A stretch of DNA of 64,000 bases from Phalacrocorax aristotelis (Eukaryota > Chordata > Aves > Suliformes > Phalacrocoracidae), in NCBI RefSeq assembly GCF_949628215.1, contig NC_134283.1, positions 3,514,303-3,578,302 on the forward strand, given 5' to 3'. The notes under the pieces were generated by a model. The model was not told the DNA's origin. It ran no database searches and saw only the letters and a list, made by a program, of their open reading frames with translations. Every line of letters starts with the position of its first letter. Within the stretch, counting starts at the first letter, position 1. The translations under genes and the position numbers were made by a program. Below are positions 18,204 to 31,955 of the stretch, piece after piece.

Positions 18204-20325
18204 AAATACCTTTAAAATATCTAAGAAATGAAGTTTCTCCTTGAGAGTGTTAAGCTACAGAGGAAACATGAAGAATCAACTTTGACACACGTGACAAATA
18301 TTGAAAGGGAGCTAAAGCTAAAAGGCAACTCCTTGAAGAATTTGGATCATTAAGAAAGTACACGAATGGGTTGAAATTCTTGAAAGAAAAACCTGTCCGA
18401 GACTTACTTGGTTGGATCAGTGCCAGGGCCGTGCATTTGCCTCCCCAACTCTATCACAGTAATGATGTCTAAGGGAAAATCCATCTCCTCTTATTTCCTG
18501 AGGTTGGGAAGGATCTGTGAGCCGCTGAACGGGGGGGTTCCTGTGTGTTTGCCTCTGCACATGCATAGCGCTTGGAGCAGCATCTGTGAACCCATAAATC
18601 CCAGCTCACGTTGCCCCAACGAGGGTAAGACCAGTAGCTCTGTTTTGGCCCAAAGGGCAACCACTGGAGAGCTGGGCTGGGCTGCGCAGACCTTTCCCAG
18701 GCTCAGCTTCTCACTGGTTTGCATTGTATCAATTGAAAAGTGCTCGGATGCAAAACTGAGGTCATGGATGCGGAGTCCTGTGCAAACCTCTGCAGTCCTG
18801 TGTACGTGCACAGAGGTGTGGATGTGGCGTTTTATACAGCGAGGACTGAGTCTTCAGATGATACCCTCTGCTCTTAAGAGAGGGGCTTGGCCTGGAATTG
18901 AAGGTGAAGTCAAGAGCAGCTGCACCCCAGCCCATCCTTAGCTAGGGAGAGAATCATTTGGGTCCCATAAGTGGTGCACGTCTCCTGGGTGGCCTGAGAA
19001 CAGCTTGGCTCCTCTCCATCAGCTCACTCCGGCTTAGGCATAGCGGCAGGCGTAGGAGTTGAGCCCCAATGGATGTCCGATCCAGAGGGTGACCTTAAGG
19101 ACCACGGAAACTTCACATGTGAAATACTCAAGACCACATGTCTTCCTGTGTCTCCACACAGCTCTCACACAAAGGGTCCTGTGTCCTGGGTTGCACACAA
19201 CACCCCAACAACAATTAGACGACAATTAGGTGACTCAGCTGCCCCGGCACGGAGGTACGCACCCGGCCGGGCGGACCACACTCGGCTCTGCAAGGCGAGG
19301 GCGAGGGGAGGTTATTCGGGGAAGCGGGTTTGAGGGTGGTTTGGTGTGGGCACTCCGTGGAGAGGTCTATGCGTCTCACAGCGGAGGGAGGCGGAGGGCG
19401 GCGGAGCTGAGCTTTCCCATGGCGGTTGCAGCGATTGCAAGTCATCTCGCAAGACTGGGCTATGTCCGTCCTGGCATTCGCGCTTTAAAACTCATTTCCA
19501 GCTAGTTTACTAGAAATAGCCTGTACAGCCCCAGATATGACATATCCCAGGCTGGGGAGCTAATGTCTTGTGCTAGCTGCAATCTGCAAGCTCTGAATTT
19601 CACAGCTGCGGTGAGACAGTATTTAAAATCTCAGAGACAGAAATGGTCCTCTGTAAAGCAGAAATTATAAGTTTTGGCCCCGTCTCTAACCTTTGGAGAG
19701 TTGCCCAGCTTCTGACAGTCTGTGATGATGTCTCTGTGGAGGAAATCCTACGCTGAAGAAAAGCATGTTGCTTTCTCCCAAAGTTATATTCTTTATTTCA
19801 TTCGGCCACCATAAAGGACACTTTGTCATCTTGACAGACCCTAAATATTCCCTCCTAATTTTACAGGAGGGACATATGGGGACAAAAATTAAGGATTATT
19901 CAGGAGTCTTATTTATGGCTAAGGATATAAGGGATTTGGATGAAAATAACAATTAAACTCGAGAAAAAAAATCACACTACAGGTCACTGCAATCCCAACA
20001 TTTCCCCTTATGAACTCAAGCCGAGGAGGTTTTCTTCCCCTTTGTGATTTAGGCTTTGCTAAACTTCTCTGAAAATAGTTCATATATCATAAAGAAGAAT
20101 TTCCATGGGGAACATAAATACATCCGTGGAAAGAAGGGAAAATTTTTCCTTGTCTCTGGGAATGGATGAGAAAGAAAGACAGTTGACGCCAAATATTAAT
20201 GATGAGTGGAGGAATCCATCCAAAGAAGTGATCTATTGAGAATACTAAAACTATCCTGAAGTCACAGACATATAAAAATCTAGTATGGAACAATGACTTT
20301 TCCACTAATACAGGTTTAGGTTCAA

Positions 20326-20500
20326 GAAAATATTTAAGCACATGCTTAAGTCAGTCCCTGTTCAGAACAGCCCTTAAGTGAATTGCTGAAGATAACTTCA
20401 GCTTTATTGATGCGTTTTTCAGCTCTGTGGATACCAGCTGGCATTAAACACGCCTACAGTTAAGTACATGCTGAAGAAGTGTCTGGGGAGAGATGTTTTC
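20326..20500. repeat. Degraded MITE-like palindromic element
   Basis: tatttaagcacatgcttaagt (TTAAGCA/TGCTTAA inverted around CA at 20334-20349), then gcccttaagtgaattgctgaa, and later cagttaagtacatgctgaag, follow the word pattern of the old amniote palindromic repeat with AAGCACTTAAGCACGTGCTTAAC and GTGCTTTGCTGAATCAGGGCC. It carries no coding capacity. Confidence 0.45.
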
Positions 20501-23500
20501 TTCTAGTGGGACCTCACAACACAGTTTCCAATTCCTTTGCTTCAGGAAGAACTTGTATTAAATTAGTTGAGGGGACAGCGTTGAGGACGCTCAGAGCTTA
20601 GAAATTTTGATCAGCAGAGAAGGAAGCCAGATCAACCGAAAGGAAACACAAACCTCACTATTTAAATATTGGGGGATTCCTACACTGATGTGTGTGCAGA
20701 TCTGTTGCATATGTGGATATATATGGGCACATGCATACCTGCACATGTGCTGTGCTTCACAGGCTTCTCACATCCAGAGGGTGACAGCCAAGGGTAATGA
20801 CAGAGGGACAATAATAGCTGGTCTTTTCTGGTAAACACCTCTGCAAAACTGTGCCTGGGACTTGTGATCCCTTCACAGATGGGAGTGACTGGAGCTTCTC
20901 AAGCAACTGAGTGGGGCAGGGAAACATTCCTGCCTTCCTTTGCTGGATGGGGAAGCAGAGACACAGTTGTGTCAGCCACGCATGGGCATGTTCAGGCAGA
21001 CCTGAGCCCTTGTCCTGCTGCCTGCATGTAGCCACAGCTGGCATGATAGGTACCACGTACACACTGTCCCGTGCCGTACCAGTGGGCAGATGCTGGGCTG
21101 TCCTGCCATCAGTGCAGTGTCCTTGCAGGAGGCATTTAATCCCCACTCCTTTTGCAGCCCACTTGCCAAAGTCTTGCGTTGCCATTTCCCACCTTAGAAG
21201 GTGACGACCTCCTCCTGAGCACCTTCTGCCAAGTTTTCCACATGATCTCATGCACTTGTGTGCCTTTGCCTCCATCCTCATGATGGGGAGGAAGTGTTCA
21301 GCTAGCGCAGGTGGTGTTCATGCAAGACAACTTTAGATGTTAGCCGTTCACTGCCTAATTTTGCATGAGATGCCATTGATGATGAGATGGGGCTGGGTGT
21401 CAGCCACAAGGACATCACTTTTGCGTGCTGTAACGTGGTACAAGAATTACAAAGGAAAACACACAAGCCTTCCTCAAGCGATTGGATTTGACATAGCTGG
21501 ATGAACAGTTTAATTGGGTTATTAACACATCTCCACACTGACATCAAGAGCATTAAGCGCTGTGTAAATAGATTGCGGTGAGTGGCTCTGCCAACATGCT
21601 GGAGGCAGGTGGGAGCATCTCTCCTGGGTCTCTCTGTGAGCCCTGTGGCTTGCTGCTCTCTCTGCAGCTGGGGCATCCTTTGGCTTCAAGAGCGAGGTGC
21701 TGGGAAGGTAGGAGGCAAAACCACAGCTTCTTTCAGAGCTGTGTCAGGGTTAAGAAGCAGACAGGCAGGGTAGGGTCCACAGCAGTCTCACCTGGCCTTA
21801 CTTCTTCTGCAGAGCATCCTGGGACCTGTACTGAGGTACCCTAAAATAATATAGAGAGCATGTTCCTACCATAGTCTTCTTTGATTTCATCCCCAGGAGG
21901 TTAGATTGGCTTCATAATTATCACCAGTACTGGCTGCTCCTGCATCCATTGGAGTTATTATCTCAGCTGGGATTTCTCTTCCTTCTCTGCTTGTGGTAGA
22001 AGCAAATGCTTGTGCATCTGGACAGGGTCTTTGGGCCTCTTTCTGTCCATGTGCACGGCATTGTCCTGAGGCATCAGTTCCTCCGCTGCCTTTGCTGCAA
22101 GCCAGCGTCAACATTTGGGTGAAGCAATGTGGCTGTCACTCTGCAAACCTGTGCCTCATGTCCCGAGGGAGCAAGAGGATTAGCAAGGCACTTCAAAGCA
22201 TTGTGTAATTGCACTTTCACTCAACTCACACAGCTTTGTTTGCTTAATTTTTAAAAGAAATGTCAGGCGAGCCTCCAGGGACAGGCGAAAGGATCCCTCT
22301 CTTGGTGACAGGGGGTAAAACAGAGTCCGCACATCATTGCCTTCAGACTGGATTGGCTAGATCCAGGCTCTTCTAGTGCTGACGAAAATGAGGACAAATA
22401 AATCAGCTTTGGATTCGGTCCCTTTGGTCTTTTGGACTTGCAGCAGTGAGCTTTCACCGCTGCACTGCACTTGTGTGCTGGAGCTCCCCTCCCTGGCTGA
22501 CTCACTGGGTAAAAGCAAGGTCTCCTGCACCCCCTTCCCCTTCAAGCACCCCACAGAGGGATGCTGTGGTGGACTTAAGGCAGTTTCCCACCTCCCTGAT
22601 CTCATGTTCAGAGGTGATGTCTCTCATCTTGCTCACATTAAATTAGTTAAGGGAGTAAATCCCTTCAGTCTGTTTACCATGCTGCTTCTGAGTGATTGAA
22701 GCTTGGGACAGAGGGCTCTCTCTGGAGGCCCCACCAGCACCTGAAGGATCAGTGCCCACCTCTCCTCCTCGCTGCCTTAATGGAAGAGGATGTTAAAGGT
22801 TATAAATGCTTTGTTTCCACCTGGGAAACCAGCACACTGGAGAAGAAATCAGAGACAGGTGATGAATTCCCCTGGCTACTATCTCATGACCTACTGATAG
22901 TGTCTGCCTTAGTAGCTTTACTTCCTGGTGTAGCTGCAGCCTCACTCTCCTCTGCAGAGAAAGGCTCGCTCAGTGGCACAGCATGCTGGTGCGGTCGTAA
23001 CCTTTTCATTCATACGCACCTTGGTTTTCATGCGTAACACAACTAAGATCATGGGATCCCTGCTTCTGCACCCAGGTGTGGTAGGATTCACGTTTTTGCA
23101 AGCTCTAACGTGGAAAACAAACCATCTGCTTTTGGAGAAAGCTTTAGGCTTTTCTTCAAAATGTGCAGACGGTTCTGAAAATGGCAGTGGGGGATTTCAC
23201 ACCGTTCATAGGAGGAAAAATTTGGATGTCAAGTCGAATGCTCTCCGAGCACAACCAACCACTTCATGTGATATTTTTCCTAAAAAAGTCAACCCTATCT
23301 TAAACTTTCCCTGTTTTTTCCCCCTCTCCATCACTGTAGGAAGGCTCTGATTGCGTCCTCTACCTCCCTTCCACTGATGATAGTTCATCTGCTAACTAGA
23401 TACTGGCTCTGGGGATCTTCTCTTCTCCTTTAGTTAATCCATCTTCTTTCTGGTAAATGGATTTTGAAGAGCGAATGAACTATTCACTTAGCAAAAATGG

Positions 23501-25562
23501 AACTGGTTCATCACAGAAGATAAATATTGGGAACTGGTTTATCTGGTTCGAAAGTATGTTCTGATTTTTTTCTCCCCCCGTTACTGGTGAAGAGTGAACT
23601 GTCTTCTCTGATGGCACTCTGGGCTCTTCTCATCTTGCTTGGGACTTAGAAGTGGAGAAATTGAAAGAAAAAAAACCAAAGGAAAACAAAGGAGTGTTTT
23701 GAATGTTGAATCATTTTGGTGTGATGCCAGTTGGAGGTGCTGGGTGAAGGCATGCGATTAAGCACACTGCCTCACTCATCCCCAGACATATTGTTCCTAG
23801 TAAATCAGCTTTGTTTCTGGTAAGTGTCAGGTGAACTCAAAGCTTGCCTGTCTTTAGAAATGCCACAAGACTTTCTCATCTGATAAAGTTTTCCCTTGGC
23901 AACCGGAATAAAATTCATAGCATCAAGTCCCTGACATCAGCTTTTGCCATTTTTACTTGTTAAGATGTGGCAATTTTGGATCCGTGTGTGCATTAAAGGC
24001 TGTCTATCTGCTTGGAGCATCCCCCCCAGATATGGATCCCAAACTACTGGTCAGGACCCTAAGTGGGCTTGTGCCATTTAAAAGTGGGCTTGCAAGCCCA
24101 GGGGAAGGTCAGCTTCTGAGGTGGGACCTGCTGCCAGAAGTGTGCTGAAAAGTAGGCTCTTCAGTGAATGGATTTGAGAAGTTCAGTCTCAAGAATGTCT
24201 TTTTTGTGGTTTCTATCTGCTCCTGTTTTCTCCTGCTTTTCCCTTTGTCGCTTCCCATATACTTATCCCCGTTTTCTCAGCCCTAGTGCTAATAAATTAG
24301 GTTATGACTCACTATAGACTCTTTCATCCTTCAGACAGCTGCACTGGAAGCTGAAATCCAGTCCAAATCAGAGGGCTGTGATCTTTTTTAAGGCAAAGGG
24401 AGGGGGAAATAATTTGGTTCTCACTCTTTAGAAGGCTCTTGTTTTAAGAAGTCACAGGGTTATATGGTACTTTCTCAAATTCTTCCATTTACATGGGAAC
24501 AACAGCGGATTGAGCATCACCCTGAGATTTAGCAAAAGATTTCTTAACATTTCAAACACTGACTAAATAGGGGAAAAAAGAAAAATGCCCTTTCCCCTTG
24601 TTTCTCTGACCAGCTGTAGTTCACATTGTAGCATTTGGGAATGGCAAAGCAGGTGACAGGAAAACATCACCCCACAGTTGCTACCACATTCTCTCTCAGG
24701 GTTGGCTGCTTTCCTTCCCCACTTCCCGGGCTCCTAACGCAGCGTGCCGGAGCTGCTTCCCGGGTGGTGGGGCTCGCTCCAGCTTTTTCTCACCAAACAG
24801 ATGCTCAGGTCCATAAACAAATACACCTTTTTTGGTAACGGAGCTCCTATGAAAGGCAGAATTCACCAGCTATGCAGCTTTGTCAAATAGATGGGATACT
24901 CTGATCCCATCTGATAAGGTGAGAGTTCATCCAAAAACAACACTGCCAGGTCCATGATCTCATCCACCCAAGCAGGGTCAGTGCAAAGAAGTGAAAGATG
25001 AATATGAAAAAGAGAGAGAGAGATATCCAGGACACAGGAGTCACTGATAGTAATAATAAACCATGAAAAAACAAAGCTTGCTATTATGCGAGCACTGATT
25101 CCTCTTTCACTTATATCAATAGGAATCTGGCAATCGGGTTTGAAGGCAGGAAGGTTAAGTTCAGGATGGAAATATTTTTGATCTGAACTTTTCATCTTGC
25201 AAGAACCTGTTCATGCTTTAAGAGAAAATCGCGTTGCACAGACGTGATGTTCACGCGACAGCATCACCTGCGTGGAGAGAGCACTGTGGTGCAGGGGCCG
25301 AACATCGCAGAGCCCCTGTGCGCCGGGATGGAAAGGTGAATGCACTGAATAATGAGGTTAGCAAACAATTCTCCTTTTCCCTGCATGGAAAATGTCTTTT
25401 TTTTTTTACCAAAATATAATAGTACTAAATAAAATTTAACATATTCACATTTTGCAATTCTGTATCTGTCCCTGGCTGTGGTCTCGACCTGCTTCTTGTT
25501 GCAGCAGTGACATAGTCCCACGTTTATTGTTGGAAGGGGAAAATGGAGGATAAGGAGATGGA

Positions 25563-25618
25563 AAGACCCAACCAAGGTCACAAGGGAGCTCGGTAGCGGA
25601 GTTCAGAAACCAAGGCTG
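25563..25618. repeat. Old SINE/MIR-like relic
   Basis: aaccaaggtcacaagggag...tagcggagttcagaaaccaag parallels the segment CCCAAGGTCACACAGCAAGTCAGTGGCAGAGCC...GAACCCAG of old amniote repeats. It is short and divergent. Confidence 0.4.
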
Positions 25619-27030
25619 AAAACTTGATTTCATTAATCCGAGTGACAAAATCATCCCTGCTCTCGTGCTTTCGAAACAAGAGCAACTACTTTTCCTCTTG
25701 GAGGGTGGTCATGAGAAACAACAGCAGATATTACAGAAGAAAAATTCCTGAGACCCTTAAATATCTTGTTACTCCTGCCCACGTTTGTCACCCATCAGGC
25801 TTCCATTCGGCATAAGATTTGTGCTATTCCTCCTAGGTTTAGGGGATATTGCAAATAACCGAGTACATGCAAATACAGAGTAAATGAAAATGTCTGACGG
25901 CATCCATTGTAGTTTTCTAGTGTTTATGTTAATCTCGGAGATCCAGTCAGGCTTTGTTGGTTGCCAGTAATCTTTTGCTTACTCCTGGTGCCTCCCCAGC
26001 ATGAGGGAAATATGCAGCCAACAGCAGTGGATTATGTTTGTATCTTCAACAGAGATGTTGATCGTAATTACTGAAAAGATTGTTGTACCATAGGAGGACA
26101 GAGAAAATGGATCTGTTTTAAAGCCTTTTGAACACAAGACAGAAAACAGCAGGAGAAGAAAGGTGGAAAGTTTATACAGAAATTACTTCTGAGAAAATGA
26201 CACCGGGAAAACGAGAAACACATTTCCCTGGTGGAGCAAGGATTTGAGTTTGCAGAAGACACATTGCAAGCACACCAATTTTTACAAGCGGCGAGAAAGA
26301 AAATGATGCATTTCCTGAAAAGAGAATAAAAACAAACAAGAAGTCTCGCTGCGACTTGAGTGAGAGTAATCTAAAAGCAGCCATGAAAATAAGACATAGT
26401 TGTGAATTCCTCGCAGGGCCAGGGATGGGGAAGAAAGGACAGCTGAGTCCAATCAGCCTGGCCAGGGCTCTCGTGCTCCTCCTGTCACGGGCTGCTACTT
26501 GATGTCTCTTATCATCTGCATCGGCCCCATCGAGACGAGCTGTGTTCTTAATGAGCTGATATATGAGACAGTGATAGCTGCAGCTTAAAGCTAATATCGT
26601 ACCTTCAGAGACGTGATTTTTCATACCAAACAAATGGCCTCTGAAGCTGCTGGTGACTCGGAGTAACGGATGATATGTCTGAAGGCATTTGGTATTTTTT
26701 TAGGTGCATGCGTAGAAACGGCATGTTTTCAAATGAGCTCTGATGGGAGTGGCAGGTATGCTGCTGAGGCACCACAGACCTCGAGCAGGCAGGCTGACCC
26801 GCTGTCCTGGCTGATTTCCATGCCTTGCCTTGGGATGAGCATCGCTCCGTGTTCGAGGCCATGTCCCTCTGCAGCTGCTTGCTTTGAATGGTGTATGGGG
26901 CCAGGGACCCTGGGAGGGGTTGGGGAATGGGTAATGCCATGCGTACCTCGGCTTCTTGATCTGCTACTTGAAATCACTACTTGGCCTTCAAAGGAGCCAG
27001 GTCTCCTGCCTTGCATCTTTGCAGAAATAT

Positions 27031-27252
27031 TTCAATATTAGGAAAAATGTCTTCTCTGCCAGAGTGGTCGGGCCCTGGCACTGGCTGCCCAGAGAGGTGG
27101 GGGAGTCACCGTCCCTGGGGGGGTTTAAAAGACCTGCAGATGTGGCACTTCAGGGCACATTTTAGGGGACCTGGGGGTGTTGGGTTGGGGCTTGGACTTG
27201 ATGATCCTAGAGGTCTTGTCCAACCTTTATGAGTCTATGATTCTATGATTCA
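27031..27252 (+). mobile_element. CR1 LINE 3' end, strongly 5'-truncated
   Basis: About 220 bp in sense orientation match the terminal CR1 3' UTR: ttcaatattaggaaaaatgtcttc, ctggctgcccagagaggtgg, gagtcaccgtccctggggg, gtttaaaagacctgcagatgtggc, ttggacttgatgatcctagaggtcttgtccaacc, ending with the typical short terminal repeats (tctatgattctatgattc). This is the common form of CR1 insertion, with a short 3' piece and an intact end. No protein is encoded. Confidence 0.95.
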
Positions 27253-30200
27253 ATCTATTTTTGGGTGGACTCACTCCAGGCGTCCATCTCCCTTCTAGAG
27301 CACCCAGGTCTAGCATGAGCACCTCCCCCAGACCAGAGCAGCCTTCCCAAATTGGGTGTTCCTGGAGAAAATGTGGATTTTAACTCTTTTGGAGCCCTTG
27401 TTTCTGAGCTTATGGACACAGGCACTTCTCCTATACTGCCCTAAAATATTTGAGCTGTGTGGGTGAAGGGTTACAGACTGGTGAATATTTCCTTCAAAAC
27501 ATTGTGAAGCTTCACCAATGTGGGGAAGGAAACATGACCAAAAAAACCTTTTGCAAGACAGATACAATGCAGTGCCTACTCGAGAGGCACAGCATTATGG
27601 ACACAGTTAATTTCCTTCCAATCCACAAAATTATTATAGTACTGGGTTTGAAGAACATTAGCAAAATGATGCAATGGATACAACAAAAGCTGCAGTTATC
27701 CTGAAGGGATTTCGATGTAATAATATTCAGGCTGACATAATCAACAGAATCTCTGAACTGTTCAAGTTTCAGCCAGCATTGGCAATTAAGAAATCTTACC
27801 AAGAAATGTAACTTGACTCCTTATTAGCACTTGGATCTCTATCAGGAACACTGAAAAAAAAATTTTAAAAAAATAAATCCAAGAGCATTTTTCAAATTAG
27901 CTGCCTTGAGGGCAATATAATATAAGTCCAGCCAGAGTGAATCGAGTAGGAATAGTTAATTTAGTTCTAGGAAACTTAAGAATCCCTCATCTCCTCATCA
28001 GCAGTAACTTGCTTGTTAAAGGAAGACAAATGAAAATGTTAATCAGCAAAGATTCACACTGGGGGATTGCTTGGAATGAATCACTCCTACCCGGCAGCCC
28101 TGGCGAGGTCATGTGTGTGTAACCGGCTCCGCCAACTCAAAAATGCTCCTAGCTGGAGAAATTTGACTTTAGAAGCCCCGTGCCACAGCCTGCTTGGCTG
28201 GCAGAGAGGATTTGTCGCATCTGGACGGGATGGCTCCAGAATGGTGACCAGGGCTCGCGGTGTTGCCAGGGGCCTGAGAACTATTTTATTGATATATTTA
28301 TTATTCAGCACTGGGTTAGGACTGATGAATAGACCTATGTTGGATTTGACATTGGGTCGCTGAACGGGTTTTGGCTGTCGTGAGCATGTTGTGCACCTCG
28401 GGGAAGGGGAGGCAGTGCCCTCGGGGGGGACAGGCACATGGCCAGGTAAGCAAGCCTAAGGAATTGCAGGACATTTAAAATCTTGTTAGTTTTACTTTTT
28501 CTCTTCCCCCCCCCCCCCCCCCCCCCCCCTTTTAACAGAAGAAACAGCTCTGGCTAGTTATATGGACCATAGATTTAAAAATAGCTGGGTTCCTTCCTGT
28601 CTGAGGTAGAGAGAAAGATATAAGCCTGATTTATTGGCTGTCCAGTAGACTTTCTATTCAATTTCCTCTTGTCACATTCCTATCAAGTAACTGCATGAGT
28701 GTAGCAGAGACAGGGTGAGCCTTTACAGAATAAATACATTCATTTACATGATGAATACCTATATTCACATGAATAAAAGTCCCTCTTCAAACACTCAAAC
28801 AAATAAATACTGGCCAAACGTTGTTAGCAAAAAAAAAAAGAAACGGTGAAGAAAAGCCACTGCCCGTACTTGAATTCAGCTGCAGGTTAGAGTTAGCAAG
28901 CGTGTTTGTGCATACACTTCCCTAGGATGTATATATGGGATGCACTGAAATGAACGTCCTGCCCCATCCCATGCAATGAGGGACAAATCCTGCTTTCTGG
29001 GACGCAGCCGCATCTTTCCTTCGCTTCCCTTTGCCTTGCGATGCCCTTGGTGGCTGAGGCTGCACAATGATACCTCAGCACAGCGGAGCACCCCACGCTG
29101 TCCGGAGAGGGGCCCTGCGGGAGGAAAACCTCCTGGTGGGGATTTGCCTGGGTGCAAACACAGGACTGGCTAAGCCAGGCTTGCTCACAAACAAGTCTGA
29201 GAAAGGAAAAAGAGAAAGAAATGCAAAAAAGTAAAATAAATTGGTGCAGTTACTAAGCTTCTCTGCGAGCTGGCGTCAGAGTTTGAGCCGAGGTTTGCTA
29301 AACTTCTGCTGGGCTAAATGCAGAAGTGGATTTCCCTTGTGGGATGCTTCCACTGAGAGTAAAGGTCTGTTGCGTGTTCAGATGGTCCAAGCGTTTCTAC
29401 TTAGGTCATCAAGCAGAAACAACACCGAGAGCTCCATTTTACTTTTCCATGGGTTCCAGTAGCTGGCGAAAGCTTCCATAAACCTTGCATTACACACACA
29501 AAACGCTGTTATTTATCACTTTCATCATATCTAAAAAAAATTCTTCTTTTCAGAGAAAACTTGGCCTTTTGAAAATAGGTTTATGAACTCACACATATTT
29601 ATGGAACTGGGACAGAGAACTGACAAGAAATGTTCGCAGGAAGATGGATGCAATCCTGCCTCCAGGGAAAAAATTAGGAACCCAACCAAGGAAAACCACT
29701 CTGGAAAACTTCCCATCAAACAAGAAAAAGAAGGAGTGAGAAGAAATGAAGCACATTTAAGCTTATGAAAAGGGGTTTAATTAATGCCTGAGTTTTGTCT
29801 GATGCCCTGGTGATGCCAATCGGTGAAATCAGCCTGGTGGCACCCAAGCCAAGCTCAGGATACGGCCCAGCACAAGGCTCATCGCAATGGTCAGCCTAGG
29901 GCACCGAAATGTATCCAGCTTGATTGGCTCTGGCGAATTCAAAAATACTTTCCCTGTCTTGTGTTAAATATAAACAAAGCATTCACTTAGATTGCATATT
30001 CCCCTGTCCAAGTATGTTATTTTAATTTCCCCCAAGAGCAAAAAAAAGCCCCCCCCTTTTTTTTTATTTGATATACATAATGTAGGCTGGCAGTATTAGT
30101 GTGAGTGATTTCTATTCATGGTTTTCTGAAACTTTCTATTACAAGTCTTTGAAATCGAACACCCTTCTTTTTATCATATATTACTTCCTCCCCTGGAACT

Positions 30201-31955
30201 ATTCCGTCTCTGTGCAGCGATCCCATTAGGCTTTTAACTTTCATATGAAAAAAAACAACAACCCCAAACCTGTGATAAAAATGTATTGATGTTTGAACAC
30301 CGTCCAGAACAGTCAACTTCAAAAACAACACACAGACACACAAATTTTGTGAATGGAAAATGGGAGCTTGATTTACTGGGAAGGAAAAATGCTTTTGCAT
30401 AGGCAGTTACTATGTTTAATGGAGCATCTATTGACTTTGGTAATATCCAGTACCACTGGTGTTTGCAACAGCATTTAGGGCAAAATTTCCAAGATCGTGG
30501 ATCATGGGTTCCTACAAACCACAAGTGACACAAGTGACTTGTAGGCTTGACGATGTCTGCAGAACTCTCTATTCTTGCAGCAGTCAAGGAGTCCAGGATG
30601 GCTGTGGTTCTAGCTGCAAACTTAGAGGTGGTGTCCAAGAAGAGAAAATAGATTTGAAAGACTTAAAGCTATTGTACACAGTTAAGAAAATCAAAAGATA
30701 ACCTGAAATGGATTTTTTTGGTGTTCAGAATGCTACTTCGGGTTAAATTTTATGAAAACTTCATTTTTAGCCCTACTCAGGTCCCTTTTACCATCAGCAA
30801 GTATTTCAATAGACTCAGAATATCCTCTTTGACCAGTGTTTTTCACATTTATGAGATGAGCTGATTTAATAACAACGGCAATATTGTAAAGCCAAAGACA
30901 TTGATCTGATCCATCTAAAATCAGTCAGCTCCTCACCCAGCCTCCTGCACATCCTAAAGGACCGGGTCAAGCGTTTGGCACGTAAAAGAAATCTCCCAGG
31001 CAGCAGCGATAAAGAGGAGGAAAGACAGAGGACTCGGGGTGCCCAGGCTAAATTACCTTGGTACGTGTTTATTATTGGAGCACACAGTGTTACGGCTTGA
31101 AGGACCATCTACGCATCCGAATGAGAGTCGCAGAGGACGTACGTTATCCTGGGGTGAGACTTTTCATTTCCAGGCCCAGCTGTACGAATGCCAACCTTCT
31201 GCTAGGGGTGATGGCCCCAGTAAGACCCAAGGTGTCATTGAGACCTGTCTTACCCCTCTCATTGCACCCTCAATTCACCTGATTTATGAATGCCCAAGTT
31301 GCCTCTTTGTCTGCTGGGGTTCAGTCGCTTCCACAGGACACCATGCCGGGACAGCCGATTACGCTCACCTACTCCTGTCCTAATATTATTTGTACTCGAC
31401 ACTGCGTGTTTACTCAATATTCACTAACCAAGACATATTGACCAGGTAAATCCTGCGATGCTGCTTCTGCTCCTTGATGGGAAACACATCTAAACGCCGC
31501 CTGGAGAAGTACATTAAATGCTGTTAATTTAACACATCCCTTCCATGCGTGTGGCATCCACACCTTCAACAAAAATCATGCAAACACTTCCAGTGATAAT
31601 TTAGAGAAAAAACCAAGTTCAGGAACCTCAGAAGTGATTTCATTAAAATCAAACAAACTGCTAGTGGTTGACATAATTAAGGGTGTTTGATTTGGCTCTG
31701 GAGCAACGAAACAGCTACGCACAGAAAAGTGGTTGCAGCTTTTGTCCTAACAAATATGAAGCATCATTATTCTCTACCAGCTCGGTACCAATCCTCTTCT
31801 GTTAAAATCTTTCAAACATTTCTTATTTTTCAGTTTTCCTGGCACTGTAAAGCAAAAGAAATGTTTGACAGATATTAATTTTGAAAACAAATGGTAGATT
31901 TTCAGATCAGCCGCTGATGAGAAAGCAGGGGAAAAGCAAATTGCACGTTGTTTTA
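27253..31955. other. Intergenic, no gene seen
   Basis: There are no supported coding regions. A long C homopolymer lies at 28506-28529. The AT-rich patches 27450-27900 and 30000-30130 contain only short frames without recognisable product. Confidence 0.6.
28506..28529. repeat. (C)24 homopolymer
   Basis: Twenty-four consecutive C residues are followed by TTTT. On the other strand this is a G24 run able to form G-quadruplexes, and the C strand could form an i-motif. Such runs are often mis-sized in assemblies. Confidence 0.95.

Larger units (their letters stand above)
18204..27030. other. Intergenic, no gene seen
   Basis: The composition is average with one CpG-richer patch at 19230-19450 that has no supported gene. 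No product is recognised in any frame. It includes MITE-like and other relics at 20326 and 25563, a TG/CA-rich patch at 20690-20760 and a GA microsatellite at 25010-25022. Weak AT-rich blocks at 22620-22660 and 24870-25230 are unexplained. Confidence 0.6.

Noticed and set aside
19230-19450. CpG-richer patch that could be a small CpG island or promoter
   Set aside because: It is short, has no TATA, no recognisable first exon and no coding continuation; kept only as a compositional remark.
27450-27830. Possible processed pseudogene or transposase fragment (84- and 96-residue frames)
   Set aside because: Neither frame shows a recognisable motif, and there is no poly-A tail or flanking duplication.
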